From assembly GCF_007097245.1 (NCBI RefSeq), contig NZ_VJZT01000002.1, forward strand, positions 241,859 to 305,858: DNA of 64,000 nt, given 5' to 3'. The translations under genes and the position numbers were made by a program. Within the stretch, counting starts at the first letter, position 1. The number at the start of each line of letters is the position of its first letter. Source of the stretch: Flavobacterium restrictum (GTDB lineage: Bacteria; Bacteroidota; Bacteroidia; Flavobacteriales; Flavobacteriaceae). This document shows, piece by piece, positions 25,720-34,682 of this stretch. The notes under the pieces were generated by a model. That model did no database searches and was not told the origin of the DNA. It saw only the letters and a program-made list of their open reading frames with translations.

Positions 25720-27228
25720 ATGGACAGAAAACAAGGTTTTATAGAACAGATAACTGCAGGGTACACTTCAAAAGGCGAAAGCATTATATTAGGTGGCGCC
25801 ATGCTTGACGGCGAAGCAATAATCGATGCGTTTGTAAAAATCCCATTGAAGACTCTAAACCGCCACGGACTTATTGCAGGTGCGACTGGAACTGGAAAAA
25901 CTAAAACCATCCAAGTGCTTTCGGAACAATTATCCAATTTTGGAATTCCTGTGCTAATGATGGACATCAAAGGCGATTTTAGCGGTGTTGCCAAAGAAGG
26001 AGAAGAAAAACCCTTTATAACGGAGCGGCATGCCAAAATTAACATCCCCTATACCACCGCCAGTTTTCCGGTTGAGTTGCTCTCCTTGTCGGAACAAAGT
26101 GGCGTTCGGCTTCGGGCTACTGTATCGGAATTTGGACCTGTTCTATTTTCTAGGATTCTGGGTTTGAATGATACGCAAGCGGGTGTTGTTGCGGTAATTT
26201 TTAAATATTGTGACGACAAGCAGATGCCACTTTTGGATTTGAAAGACATCAAAAAAGTCATCAATTATATTACCGAAGAGGGAAAGGATGAAATTGCCGC
26301 TGATTATGGTAAAATTTCTACCGCTACTACCGGAACGATTTTGCGCAAAATCATTGAGCTTGAACAACAAGGCGCGGGTCTTTTCTTTGGAGAAAAATCT
26401 TTTGAAATTGACGATTTAATGCGCATTGACGAAAACGGAAAAGGATACATCAATATCATTAGGTTAACCGATATTCAAGACAAACCTAAATTATTTTCTA
26501 CTTTTATGTTGAGCCTTTTGGCCGAAATATACCAACAAATGCCTGAAAAAGGCGATGCCGATCAACCTGAATTGGTTATTTTTATAGATGAAGCGCATTT
26601 GATTTTTAACGAAGCCAGCAAAGCATTGTTAGAACAAATCGAGACCATTGTCAAGCTCATTCGTTCCAAAGGAATTGGCATTTATTTTATTACTCAAAAC
26701 CCAATGGATATTCCGAGTGCCGTTTTGGCACAATTGGGATTGAAAATTCAACATGCTTTGCGAGCTTTTACAGCCAATGATCGCAAGGCAATTAAGCAAA
26801 CTGCAGACAATTACCCCAACTCTGATTACTACAAAACCGATGAAATATTGACTAGTTTAGGCATTGGTGAAGCACTCGTAACGGCATTGAACGAAAAAGG
26901 AATTCCAACGCCTCTCGCTGCCACAATGATGCGCACCCCGATGAGCCGAATGGATATTTTGACCGAAAGTGAGATTCAAGAAATCAACTCCAAATCGAAA
27001 TTGGTCAAAAAATATAGCGAACTTATTGATAGAGAAAGTGCTTATGAATTGCTTACCAAAAAAATAAACGCAGCACAAGAACAAGCGGAACAAACTCAAG
27101 AAGCAACGCCGCAAAGCAATGAGCCCAGTACCGCCAGCGTGGTAGGAAAATCAGTGCTCAAAGTCGTTACAAGTGCTAGTTTCATTCGAGGTGTTTTTGG
27201 GATTTTGTCAAAAATATTTAAAAAATAA
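25720..27228 (+). CDS. HerA-like ATPase, DUF853 (YjgR) family
   Basis: This 502-residue hexameric-type translocase ATPase has Walker A IAGATGTGKTKTIQ (about residues 52-60), then LMMDIKGDFSG, Walker B VIFIDEAHLIFNEAS (about 286) and the sensor region IYFITQNPMDIPSAVLAQLG. The C-terminal tail is Gln-rich and ends in a conserved short helix. It is known widely as YjgR/DUF853; the function is not settled, though relation to HerA/FtsK suggests DNA handling. It is a single gene with no nuclease (NurA) neighbour, so the HerA-NurA repair pairing does not apply here. Confidence 0.9.
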   Translation: MDRKQGFIEQITAGYTSKGESIILGGAMLDGEAIIDAFVKIPLKTLNRHGLIAGATGTGKTKTIQVLSEQLSNFGIPVLMMDIKGDFSGVAKEGEEKPFITERHAKINIPYTTASFPVELLSLSEQSGVRLRATVSEFGPVLFSRILGLNDTQAGVVAVIFKYCDDKQMPLLDLKDIKKVINYITEEGKDEIAADYGKISTATTGTILRKIIELEQQGAGLFFGEKSFEIDDLMRIDENGKGYINIIRLTDIQDKPKLFSTFMLSLLAEIYQQMPEKGDADQPELVIFIDEAHLIFNEASKALLEQIETIVKLIRSKGIGIYFITQNPMDIPSAVLAQLGLKIQHALRAFTANDRKAIKQTADNYPNSDYYKTDEILTSLGIGEALVTALNEKGIPTPLAATMMRTPMSRMDILTESEIQEINSKSKLVKKYSELIDRESAYELLTKKINAAQEQAEQTQEATPQSNEPSTASVVGKSVLKVVTSASFIRGVFGILSKIFKK

Positions 27229-27237
27229 AGGATGCAA

Positions 27238-27291
27238 TTTCAATAGCAAATGGCAATTTCAATGGCAAATGGAAATTTCAATTTCAAATAG
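27238..27291. repeat. Left arm of an inverted CAATTTCAATGGCAA repeat
   Basis: Irregular tandem copies of CAATTTCAATGGCAAA-type units lie directly after the HerA-like gene. The complementary sequence is at 27531-27586, so the two arms flank the DUF486 remnant in opposite orientation. Confidence 0.7.
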
Positions 27292-27498
27292 CAATTAAAA
27301 ATCATTCAAAAAAATGAAAGGCTACCTACAATAGGATTACTTGTTTTGTCTATTGTGTTTATGACTTTGGCTTGGTATGGTCACTTGAAATTCAAGGAAT
27401 TAAAATGGTTCGAAAATGCGGGACTCCTAACCATTATTTTGATAAGTTGGGGAATGGCAAAATTCAACTGCAATGGCAATAAAAATATTAAAAAATAA
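27292..27498 (+). pseudogene. Remnant of a DUF486 (DMT-family) membrane protein gene
   Basis: The frame starting at 27292 is open to a TAA at 27496 but lacks a proper start. It translates to a DUF486-like segment: TIGLLVLSIVFMTLAWYGHL, then LTIILISWGMAKF. The family normally begins further upstream and continues after SWGxAFFEY with a conserved VPANRIG end; here the sequence runs into NCNGNKNIKK and a stop. Both ends are missing, so it reads as a decayed gene. It lies between two arms of an inverted repeat and between two convergent genes. An expressed short membrane peptide cannot be excluded. Confidence 0.7.
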
Positions 27499-27530
27499 TG
27501 GTTTAAAATAAGAAAATACTTAATTATATA

Positions 27531-27586
27531 TTTGAAATTGCCATTGAAATTGCCATTGTTATTGAAATTGCCATTGAAATTGAAAT
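27531..27586. repeat. Right arm of the inverted repeat
   Basis: Tandem TTGAAATTGCCATTG-like units form the inverted counterpart of 27238-27291. They sit just past the kmo stop and could also help end both convergent transcripts by forming a long imperfect stem. Confidence 0.7.
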
Positions 27587-27593
27587 TATTTTT

Positions 27594-28931
27594 TTACTGC
27601 AACAATTCCAAAATCTTGTCTTCAACTTCTTTTGAATCCCATTTATTTTCGATGTTTTCAAGGGCTAAAATTTGCTTCATAATGGCATCTTGAAAATCTC
27701 CTATAGCAAGCGCCTCCGCATACGGTCGATCACTAAAGGTAACACGGCTATAAAGCGGAATCCATTTTTCGGGATATTTATCGGAAAATGCTTTTTCGAT
27801 TTTTTTCTGTAATAAAAAGCGATCATCGGCAGTTTTAGAACTCATTTCCAAAAAATTTCGATACGAAAGCTCCGCAATCGCATCGGCATTGGGTTTACGC
27901 GATTTTTGATATTCGGAAAAAATCATTTTCCAATCGTCACCATACTTACCCATCATTTCATTCAAAATGGTGATATCTTCAAAACCAGCATTCATACCTT
28001 GCCCATAAAACGGCACAATGGCATGACAAGCATCGCCAATTAATGCAATTTTATCTTCAAAAGTCCAAGGAAAACATTTCATTGTTACCAAAGTGCTCGT
28101 AGGATTTTTGAAAAAATCTTCGGCAAGTTTTGGAATAACATCAATCGAATCCGGGAAATTTTTCTCAAAAAAAACTTCAACTTCTTTTCGTTCTTGGAGT
28201 AAATCAAACGAGTTTTCTCCTTCAAAAGGCATAAATAAGGTACAGGTAAAACTGCCGTCTAAATTGGGTAAAGCAATTAACATATAAGCACCTCGAGGCC
28301 AGATATGAAAAGAGTTTTTGTCTAATTTATGTGATCCATCTGCATTGGCAGGAATGTTCAATTCTTTGTAACCTATGGGTAAAAATTCCTGTGAATAATC
28401 AAACATACTTTGTCGCTGCATGCGATGCCTAATTCTAGAAAATGCTCCATCGGCACCAAAAACCATATCGTATTTTTTTTCTTCCCAAGCCCCACGTTCG
28501 GTTTCGCCTATGTGCAACGTTGCCTCGTCGAGCGTAACATCCCAAATTTTTTGTTCAAAAAAGAATTCGGCTCCCGCATCTTCGGCTAAATCAATCATTT
28601 TTCGGTTCAAAAGTCCTCTCGAAATCGAATAAATACTTTCGCCTTCTTGTCCGTAATTTTGAAAATTAAGTTTGTCAACAAGATGTATGGCACGTTTCCC
28701 CATGGGAATAGCGATAGCCCGAACAGCATCGCCTACGCCTACGCCATCCAATGCTTTCCAACCGCGATTTGACATAGCCAAATTGATGGATCGTCCTGAA
28801 AAATTAATCTTTCTAATATCAGGACTCCTGTCGTAAATATGCACCTGATGCCCTGCTTTGCGCAAATAAATAGCTAACAAAGAGCCGACTAATCCTGAAC
28901 CTACAATAGCAATTTTTCGAGGTGTTTGCAT
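27594..28931 (-). CDS. kmo: Kynurenine 3-monooxygenase
   Basis: This FAD- and NADPH-dependent hydroxylase converts kynurenine to 3-hydroxykynurenine. Its 445 residues match the family. FAD motif GSGLVGSLLAIYLRKAG is at about 11-27, the DG region is FGADGAFSRIRHRMQ (about 158), and the second FAD motif is LIGDACHAIVPFYGQGMN (about 296), which is characteristic of KMO. The C-terminal region has no clear membrane anchor. Kynureninase lies 9 kb away at 36591 on the same strand, so the pathway is present but not one operon. Confidence 0.95.
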   Translation of the reverse strand: MQTPRKIAIVGSGLVGSLLAIYLRKAGHQVHIYDRSPDIRKINFSGRSINLAMSNRGWKALDGVGVGDAVRAIAIPMGKRAIHLVDKLNFQNYGQEGESIYSISRGLLNRKMIDLAEDAGAEFFFEQKIWDVTLDEATLHIGETERGAWEEKKYDMVFGADGAFSRIRHRMQRQSMFDYSQEFLPIGYKELNIPANADGSHKLDKNSFHIWPRGAYMLIALPNLDGSFTCTLFMPFEGENSFDLLQERKEVEVFFEKNFPDSIDVIPKLAEDFFKNPTSTLVTMKCFPWTFEDKIALIGDACHAIVPFYGQGMNAGFEDITILNEMMGKYGDDWKMIFSEYQKSRKPNADAIAELSYRNFLEMSSKTADDRFLLQKKIEKAFSDKYPEKWIPLYSRVTFSDRPYAEALAIGDFQDAIMKQILALENIENKWDSKEVEDKILELLQ

Positions 28932-28957
28932 GCTGTTTTTTTTTATAAAAAGTAAAA

Positions 28958-28965
28958 CAAAAATA
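28958..28965 (-). promoter_or_regulatory. -7 element of the kmo promoter
   Basis: TATTTTTG on the minus strand, 26 bases before the kmo ATG, matches TAnnTTTG. The -33 element is not clear. Confidence 0.45.
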
Positions 28966-28997
28966 CTAATTCAATAAGGCAAGTGCTTTGAAAACAA

Positions 28998-31388
28998 CTA
29001 ATTATCAAGCGGTACAAAAACCAATTTTGTTGAAGTTGCAACAATCTCGGCTTTATTTAATTTCATTTTACGGAACTTTCCCGTATTGTACAATTTGGCT
29101 TGATCATCATAATGCGAACTCATTGGGTTTCCAGATTGTCCAGTGGGCAGGATGCTCCAACTGTTTTCTATATCCGAAAAATCGATAATTCTTCGGGTAG
29201 ATGGGCCGCCTTTTACCAGATAATTTCCATCATTAGTGTAATCAAAAAACAAATTATTAATCACCTCATTCGATCCCGAAACAGGAAAAGGTCCCACGTT
29301 GAAAAAAGGCTTCAATAATGCCACTTTTCCCAACGGATGCTGGTGTTCTACATGATGCACTTTGTCCCAAGTCCAGTCCGAAACCGTAGTTCCTAATTGT
29401 TTTTCTAATGCAAAAACGCCTTCTTTGAATGCTTGTGAGAGAATTTGGTTTCTGGTTTCTATTTGGTTTTTGGTGGTGGTGTTATCCCACCAAAGGGAAC
29501 TTTCATTTGCCATTTGTTTGGCAACAATTTGTTTCATGATGTGCGTCCCGAGAAATTGCTTGAAATTATCGGTTCCTAATTCGTCTTCAAAGGTTTTTTT
29601 TAAATACAAATAAATCCATTTGTTGTAAATTGTGGGTGCTACATCTTCCAGATTATGAGAACCATTCCAGATTTTTAATACCGCAACAGCCTCCTTTTCG
29701 GTGGTCGAAAGGGTGGTATTCTCTACACTACCAATCAAGATTTTAACCACTTCAGGCGCAACGGCCGAGGTATTGTCAAAAATCATTTTACTCACCGATT
29801 CCTTATCCCAATTTGATTTTGGCGCCAACAATTGATTGATTCTTTTGGCTCTATCTTCGGGAAGGTAATAGCCTGGATACAAAAACCCATCAATCGCTTC
29901 CGGCTGATTATTAGCCGAATAAACATAATTCCAAGCAGGATTCACCGCCGAAGGATTCTTGGAAAATGGCAAATATTCCGCAATATCATCCTTACCAGAA
30001 GCACCGTCTAATACAAAGTTTGGGTTTACACCTTTGCGGTGTTTGTACAACTTTCCGGTTGCCCACCATGCCACATTTCCTTTGGCATCGCCATACATCA
30101 CATTCAGTCCAGGTGCCGCAATAAGGGACGCACCTTTGTGAAAATCGGCTTTGTTTTTAGCATGCGAAAGGGTGTAAACCGCATCCAGAATTTGAATAGG
30201 TTGTTGGGTATAAATCCAAGACATCGCTACCGGATTTTGCCCCTTTAAACCTGCAATCAAGTCATTCATAACGGGGCCATGCCGACTTATTTTTACTTTC
30301 AAAACGACATCCAAAGTGTCTTTTACCTTTATAATTTTGGTTCTAGTTTCATAGTTGTTAAAACCGTTTGGCGTTTTGTATTGATTGGAATTGATGGGAT
30401 TATTTTGTTCTTTATAAAAATCAATATCATCGTTTTCGAACATTGTCAAACCATACGCATACTCGCGGTTGTGTCCCAAAAGCGGAAATGGAGTTCCTGC
30501 CAAATAACAGCCATACAACTCAAAATCAGGGGTAACCAAATGCGCTTCGTACCAAGTTCCGGGTTGCGAAAACCCAATATGCGGATCATTTGCAAAAATG
30601 ACTTTTCCGTTTTTAGTCTTTTGTGGAGCAATTACCCAGCTGTTGCTTCCCACAAAAGGAGGAGTTGGTGATTGGTCTAAAAGTGCTGCAACCGACTTGG
30701 CTATGGCGGCATATTCGGTGGGATTTTCGGAGGCATTTTTAATTCGAGTCGTATTAAAAGAGCTGTCAATTCCAAAATCCTTTAGGTATTCCATTCCCCA
30801 TTTATTGCGAATATCTGTCAATAGTGGATCTGATTTTTGTGCCATGGCGAAACTAAAAGACATGTATCCAAAAATATTATACACATCTTTTATCGTGAAC
30901 TTTTCCTTCTTTATTCCCAGCAAAGTGAACTCGATAGGCGTTTTCCCTTGGTCTAAATAGTGATTAATTCCGTCTAAATATGCCATTGTTAATTGGTAAC
31001 TAGGACTGTTTTTATCCAAATGAGCAATGGCTTTGGCGGAAGCCTCTTCAATACCTATACCTGCAAAAAAAGTATCGTTTTTTAAAGCCACCGAACCAAA
31101 TATTTCCGACAAACGTCCCGGTGCAATACGCCGCATGAGCTCCATTTGCCACAAGCGATCTTGCGCATGTAGGTAGCCCAAAGCCTCCATGGCATCATGC
31201 GAAGTAGCGGCATAAATATGGGGCACCCCAAATTCATCAAAATAAACCGTTGTTTCTTTTTTAATATTTTGCAAAGCAATTTGCCCTTCGTATTGGGGTT
31301 TGGTATAAAAAGCATACCCCACTCCCAGTAGCACCAAAAGCAGTGTTAGAAAAAGAAAAACGAGACCGATTTTTTTAATTTTATTCAT
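28998..31388 (-). CDS. Penicillin acylase family N-terminal nucleophile hydrolase
   Basis: This enzyme of 796 residues (from the ATG at 31388; another ATG lies 12 bases upstream) is probably exported or membrane-anchored: KKIGLVFLFLTLLLVLLGVG at the N-terminus. The alpha part has the VYFDEFGVPHIYAATSHDA and GYLHAQDRLWQMELMRR blocks. The nucleophile Ser follows a Gly in PFVGSNSWVIA (about residue 244), where autocleavage creates the beta chain, and NDPHIGFSQPGTWYEAHL follows. Members hydrolyse amides, including acyl-homoserine lactones and beta-lactams; the substrate here is unknown. It may be co-transcribed with kmo downstream (66 bases). Confidence 0.93.
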   Translation of the reverse strand: MNKIKKIGLVFLFLTLLLVLLGVGYAFYTKPQYEGQIALQNIKKETTVYFDEFGVPHIYAATSHDAMEALGYLHAQDRLWQMELMRRIAPGRLSEIFGSVALKNDTFFAGIGIEEASAKAIAHLDKNSPSYQLTMAYLDGINHYLDQGKTPIEFTLLGIKKEKFTIKDVYNIFGYMSFSFAMAQKSDPLLTDIRNKWGMEYLKDFGIDSSFNTTRIKNASENPTEYAAIAKSVAALLDQSPTPPFVGSNSWVIAPQKTKNGKVIFANDPHIGFSQPGTWYEAHLVTPDFELYGCYLAGTPFPLLGHNREYAYGLTMFENDDIDFYKEQNNPINSNQYKTPNGFNNYETRTKIIKVKDTLDVVLKVKISRHGPVMNDLIAGLKGQNPVAMSWIYTQQPIQILDAVYTLSHAKNKADFHKGASLIAAPGLNVMYGDAKGNVAWWATGKLYKHRKGVNPNFVLDGASGKDDIAEYLPFSKNPSAVNPAWNYVYSANNQPEAIDGFLYPGYYLPEDRAKRINQLLAPKSNWDKESVSKMIFDNTSAVAPEVVKILIGSVENTTLSTTEKEAVAVLKIWNGSHNLEDVAPTIYNKWIYLYLKKTFEDELGTDNFKQFLGTHIMKQIVAKQMANESSLWWDNTTTKNQIETRNQILSQAFKEGVFALEKQLGTTVSDWTWDKVHHVEHQHPLGKVALLKPFFNVGPFPVSGSNEVINNLFFDYTNDGNYLVKGGPSTRRIIDFSDIENSWSILPTGQSGNPMSSHYDDQAKLYNTGKFRKMKLNKAEIVATSTKLVFVPLDN

Positions 31389-31542
31389 TTTAAATACCAT
31401 TTGAATAACAAATATATAGGATTTTGAAGTTATATTTAATTTTGAAGCACAATTAGTATCATTATGACAAACACCATTTTGAAAAAGGAGACAAAAATAT
31501 ATATTTTTTGTTTAATAAATTTCATTTTTAATTAAACAAAAG

Positions 31543-31550
31543 TATATTTG
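31543..31550 (+). promoter_or_regulatory. -7 element of the flavin reductase / photolyase promoter
   Basis: TATATTTG fits the -7 consensus. It lies across an earlier in-frame ATG at 31548, which argues that translation starts at the ATG at 31572 instead. Confidence 0.6.
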
Positions 31551-31571
31551 TTAAAAATTAAACCTAAAAAA

Positions 31572-32213
31572 ATGAAACACATATCAAGAGATGATATTTC
31601 GCAAATGGAAAAAGTACCACGCTTGAATTTAATTAATTCCTGCACGGGGTATAAATCAGCCAATCTTATAGCCACAAAATCTATTGATGGACAATCTAAT
31701 GTTGCCATTTTTAGTAGCATTACGCATCTAGGAAGCAACCCAGCACTTTTGGGATTTATCATGCGACCCACCACCGTTCCTAGAGATACCTATAAAAATA
31801 TTAGAGAAACTGGTTATTTTACGGTAAATCATGTGACCCAAAACATCATTGCAGCGGCACATCACACCTCGGCAAATTATGAATTGGGCGTATCGGAATT
31901 TGACAAAACAACTTTGGATGAGGAATATAAAAATGATATTGAAATTCCATTTGTAAAAGGAAGTCCCGTACAATTGTACTGCAAATATGTGAATGAATAT
32001 TACATTAAAGAGAACGATACCATTCATGTTATTGCCTCGATTGAGCACCTATTTTTTGATGAAAATCTAGAACACAAAGATGGTTGGTTGCAACTTGACA
32101 AAGGAAATGTGGTAACATTAAATGGTTTAGACGGCTATTGCTTGCCCCAACTTATTGACCGTTTTGAATATGCCAGAAAGGAAGTTCCTACCAAATCTTT
32201 TTACCAGAAATAA
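31572..32213 (+). CDS. Flavin reductase-like FMN-binding protein
   Basis: This 213-residue protein of the flavin reductase/split-barrel family has NSCTGYKSANLIATKS, then SNPALLGFIMRPTTVPRDTY and TGYFTVNHVTQNI, matching the flavin-binding region. The start at 31572 (MKHISRDDISQMEKVP) is chosen because the earlier ATG overlaps the promoter. The stop is 2 bases before the photolyase-like gene, so the two are surely one operon. It could supply reduced flavin to the photolyase or act on another electron acceptor; this pairing is an inference. Confidence 0.88.
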   Translation: MKHISRDDISQMEKVPRLNLINSCTGYKSANLIATKSIDGQSNVAIFSSITHLGSNPALLGFIMRPTTVPRDTYKNIRETGYFTVNHVTQNIIAAAHHTSANYELGVSEFDKTTLDEEYKNDIEIPFVKGSPVQLYCKYVNEYYIKENDTIHVIASIEHLFFDENLEHKDGWLQLDKGNVVTLNGLDGYCLPQLIDRFEYARKEVPTKSFYQK

Positions 32214-32215
32214 AC

Positions 32216-33748
32216 ATGAGAAAACTACGCTTACTCCTTGGTGATCAGCTTAATTTAGCGCATTCTTGGTTTGAGGAAACCAATGAAAACACAATATATT
32301 TAATGGCCGAAATGCGTCAGGAAACGGATTATGTAAAACACCATATTCAAAAAGTTGTTGCTTTTTTTCTATCCATGCGCCACTTTGCAACCGATCTAAA
32401 AGCAAAGGGACATCAGGTATCGTATTTTCAAATTACAGCCGAAAACAACCCGCAAGATCTTGAAAAATTGATTGCGATTTGCATCGAAAAACACCAAATC
32501 GAAAAATTTGAATACCAACTTCCAGATGAGTACAGGCTGGATTTACAACTCAAAACCATTGCATCGCAGCTAAAAATTCCAGCTGAAGCGTCCGATACGG
32601 AACACTTTTATACCACACGCAACGAATTGGAAAATTTCTTTGAAGGAAAGAAACTATTGTTGATGGAGAATTTCTACAGGAACATGCGCAAAAAACACCA
32701 TGTCCTCATGGATGGCTCAACTCCAGTGGGCAATCAATGGAATTTTGACCACGACAACCGCAAGAAATACAAAGGCGAAATTCCCGTTCCAACCGAGAAA
32801 AACTTTCATAAAAATATAACCGAAATACTGCATGAAATTAAACTATCTGGTATTCAAACTTTTGGAAACATAAAGGAAAATGATTTCAGTTGGCCCACTT
32901 CAAGAGCAGAATCGCTTGTGGTTCTAGACTATTTTTGTACGCATTTATTACAGCATTTTGGCGATTACGAGGATGCCATGCACACCGATGAAAAATTTCT
33001 TTTTCATTCCCGCCTTTCCTTTGCTATGAATACAAAAATGCTGTCTCCAAAAGAAGTCATCGAAACCGTTATTGCCCATTATCACAACAACGAAGCCCAG
33101 ATTTCAATCTCGCAAGTAGAAGGTTTTGTACGCCAAATTCTAGGCTGGCGGGAATATATTCGAGGAATTTACTGGAAAGAAATGCCAGATTACGCACAAC
33201 TCAACGCCCTGAATAACCACAACAACCTACCAGATTTTTTCTGGACTGGCAAGACCAAAATGAATTGCATGCAGCACGCTATTACACAAAGTTTGGACGA
33301 AGCCTACGCCCACCACATCCAGCGGTTGATGGTCATAGGCAACTTTACTTTGCTAACCCAAATTCATCCAGATCAAGTAGATGCTTGGTATCTTGGCGTG
33401 TATATTGACGCCATCGAATGGGTCGAAATGCCCAATACTCGAGGCATGTCGCAATATGCTGATGGCGGTATTATTGCAACTAAACCCTACGTTTCCTCGG
33501 GCAGTTACATCAACAAAATGAGTAACAACTGCTCCAAATGCCATTATAATGTGAAAGAAAAATTGGGCGAGAAAGCCTGCCCTTTCAATTCGTTATACTG
33601 GAATTTTTTGGACGAAAAAAAGGATTATTTCAAAGGAAATCAGCGCATGAGTATGATGCTTAATTTACTCCAAAAAATAAAACCCGAAGACCTATTTCTA
33701 ATAAAAACCAAAGCCCAGGAGATTATTGCCAACCTTGATGGGTATTAG
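32216..33748 (+). CDS. Fe-S bacterial cryptochrome / (6-4) photolyase (PhrB type)
   Basis: This 510-residue protein begins RKLRLLLGDQLNLAHSWF, the start of the 'photolyase-related' group. The C-terminal half binds FAD. Its Fe-S cysteines are visible as CSKC followed by 12 residues and Cys (NNCSKCHYN to EKACPFNSLYW, about 440-456), exactly the spacing of PhrB-type enzymes. A fourth is likely in MNCMQHA (near 346), and a GWREYIRGIYW block lies near 307. The likely job is light-driven repair of (6-4) photoproducts; a sensory role is possible. It is coupled to the flavin reductase gene. Confidence 0.93.
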   Translation: MRKLRLLLGDQLNLAHSWFEETNENTIYLMAEMRQETDYVKHHIQKVVAFFLSMRHFATDLKAKGHQVSYFQITAENNPQDLEKLIAICIEKHQIEKFEYQLPDEYRLDLQLKTIASQLKIPAEASDTEHFYTTRNELENFFEGKKLLLMENFYRNMRKKHHVLMDGSTPVGNQWNFDHDNRKKYKGEIPVPTEKNFHKNITEILHEIKLSGIQTFGNIKENDFSWPTSRAESLVVLDYFCTHLLQHFGDYEDAMHTDEKFLFHSRLSFAMNTKMLSPKEVIETVIAHYHNNEAQISISQVEGFVRQILGWREYIRGIYWKEMPDYAQLNALNNHNNLPDFFWTGKTKMNCMQHAITQSLDEAYAHHIQRLMVIGNFTLLTQIHPDQVDAWYLGVYIDAIEWVEMPNTRGMSQYADGGIIATKPYVSSGSYINKMSNNCSKCHYNVKEKLGEKACPFNSLYWNFLDEKKDYFKGNQRMSMMLNLLQKIKPEDLFLIKTKAQEIIANLDGY

Positions 33749-33886
33749 ATCTATTTACTCAAGTAGGTAGCTATCTAAACCGATACACTAATTCAGGAGT
33801 TTATAAAAACACACTTAAGAACGGTATAAAATAACAGCATTTGTATTTTCGTGAAGACAATCAAGAATAGGTTTTCGTTTTTTTAC

Positions 33887-33894
33887 TAACTTTG
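33887..33894 (+). promoter_or_regulatory. -7 element of the Uma2 gene promoter
   Basis: TAACTTTG lies 16 bases before the ATG and matches TAnnTTTG. The -33 TTG is not evident. Confidence 0.45.
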
Positions 33895-33910
33895 AAAAAA
33901 AGCAATCCTT

Positions 33911-34498
33911 ATGATAACGGACATTAATTTATTGGATTTAGAAAAAACCTACACTTATGCCGATTATTTAAATTGGGAGTTTGAAGAAAGAGTAGAAATA
34001 TTGAAAGGAAAAGTTTCAAGTATGGGAGCTACTCCAAACACTTTTCATCAAATAATTTCAGGGAAATTGTCTGGGTTTTTGTGGCAAAAATTTAATAATA
34101 AAGCTTTGAACTTTTTTGCAGCTCCTTTTGATGTTAGATTATTAGATAAGAAAAAATCGACATTAGACCAAGAAATTTATACCGTTATTCAACCCGATTT
34201 GTGTGTGATTTGTGACGAAAATAAAATTGACGAACGAGGTGCAATTGGTGCTCCTGATTTAGTGATTGAAATCCTATCCCCGGGAAATTCAAATAAAGAA
34301 ATGAAGTACAAATTTGATTTGTATGAAGAAGCCGGAGTTCTCGAATATTGGATTGTAAACCCAGCGGACAAAACAGTTTTTGTTTACGTTCTAAAAGAAA
34401 ATCAGTTCATAGGAATGCACCCTTTGATTGAAGAAGATACTATTCAAAGCAAATTGTTCCCCGAATTGGATTTTAAATTAGAAGCCATTTTTAATTAA
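33911..34498 (+). CDS. Uma2 family (DUF820) PD-(D/E)XK nuclease-like protein
   Basis: This 195-residue protein has the Uma2 core. The metal-binding residues appear as VIQPDLCVICDE (Asp about 101), GAPDLVIEILSPGNSNKEM (Glu about 122) and MKYKFDLYEEAGVLEYWIV with a following Lys. Uma2 proteins are common as multi-copy, often mobile, putative restriction-like endonucleases; no activity is proven. It stands alone between the photolyase operon and an unknown gene and shows no partner genes. Confidence 0.9.
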   Translation: MITDINLLDLEKTYTYADYLNWEFEERVEILKGKVSSMGATPNTFHQIISGKLSGFLWQKFNNKALNFFAAPFDVRLLDKKKSTLDQEIYTVIQPDLCVICDENKIDERGAIGAPDLVIEILSPGNSNKEMKYKFDLYEEAGVLEYWIVNPADKTVFVYVLKENQFIGMHPLIEEDTIQSKLFPELDFKLEAIFN

Positions 34499-34682
34499 AA
34501 CAATTTTAAAGTTTAGCATTAGATAATAAGGAGTCGTGTTAACTCCCGTTCCGAAAATGAAAACGAACAAAAACAAGTAGACCCATAAACATAAGCGGTC
34601 AAAAAAAATCCGTATGATAATTATCAGTTTTTAAATGAATTCATTTTGTAACCTTTGTCGTTATTTAACTGAATTTATTTGC

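Noticed and set aside
25662..26045. Antisense ORF of 127 codons at the start of the HerA-like gene
   Set aside because: It is in the shadow of a clear ATPase gene, with no recognisable domain or start context.
27238..27586. Possible CRISPR array from repeated CAATTTCAATGG units
   Set aside because: The units are irregular, of 10-20 bases, without spacers of constant length and with inverted orientation between arms; no cas genes are near.
33749..34682. Mobile element around the Uma2 gene
   Set aside because: No terminal repeats, target duplications or transposase were found on either side.
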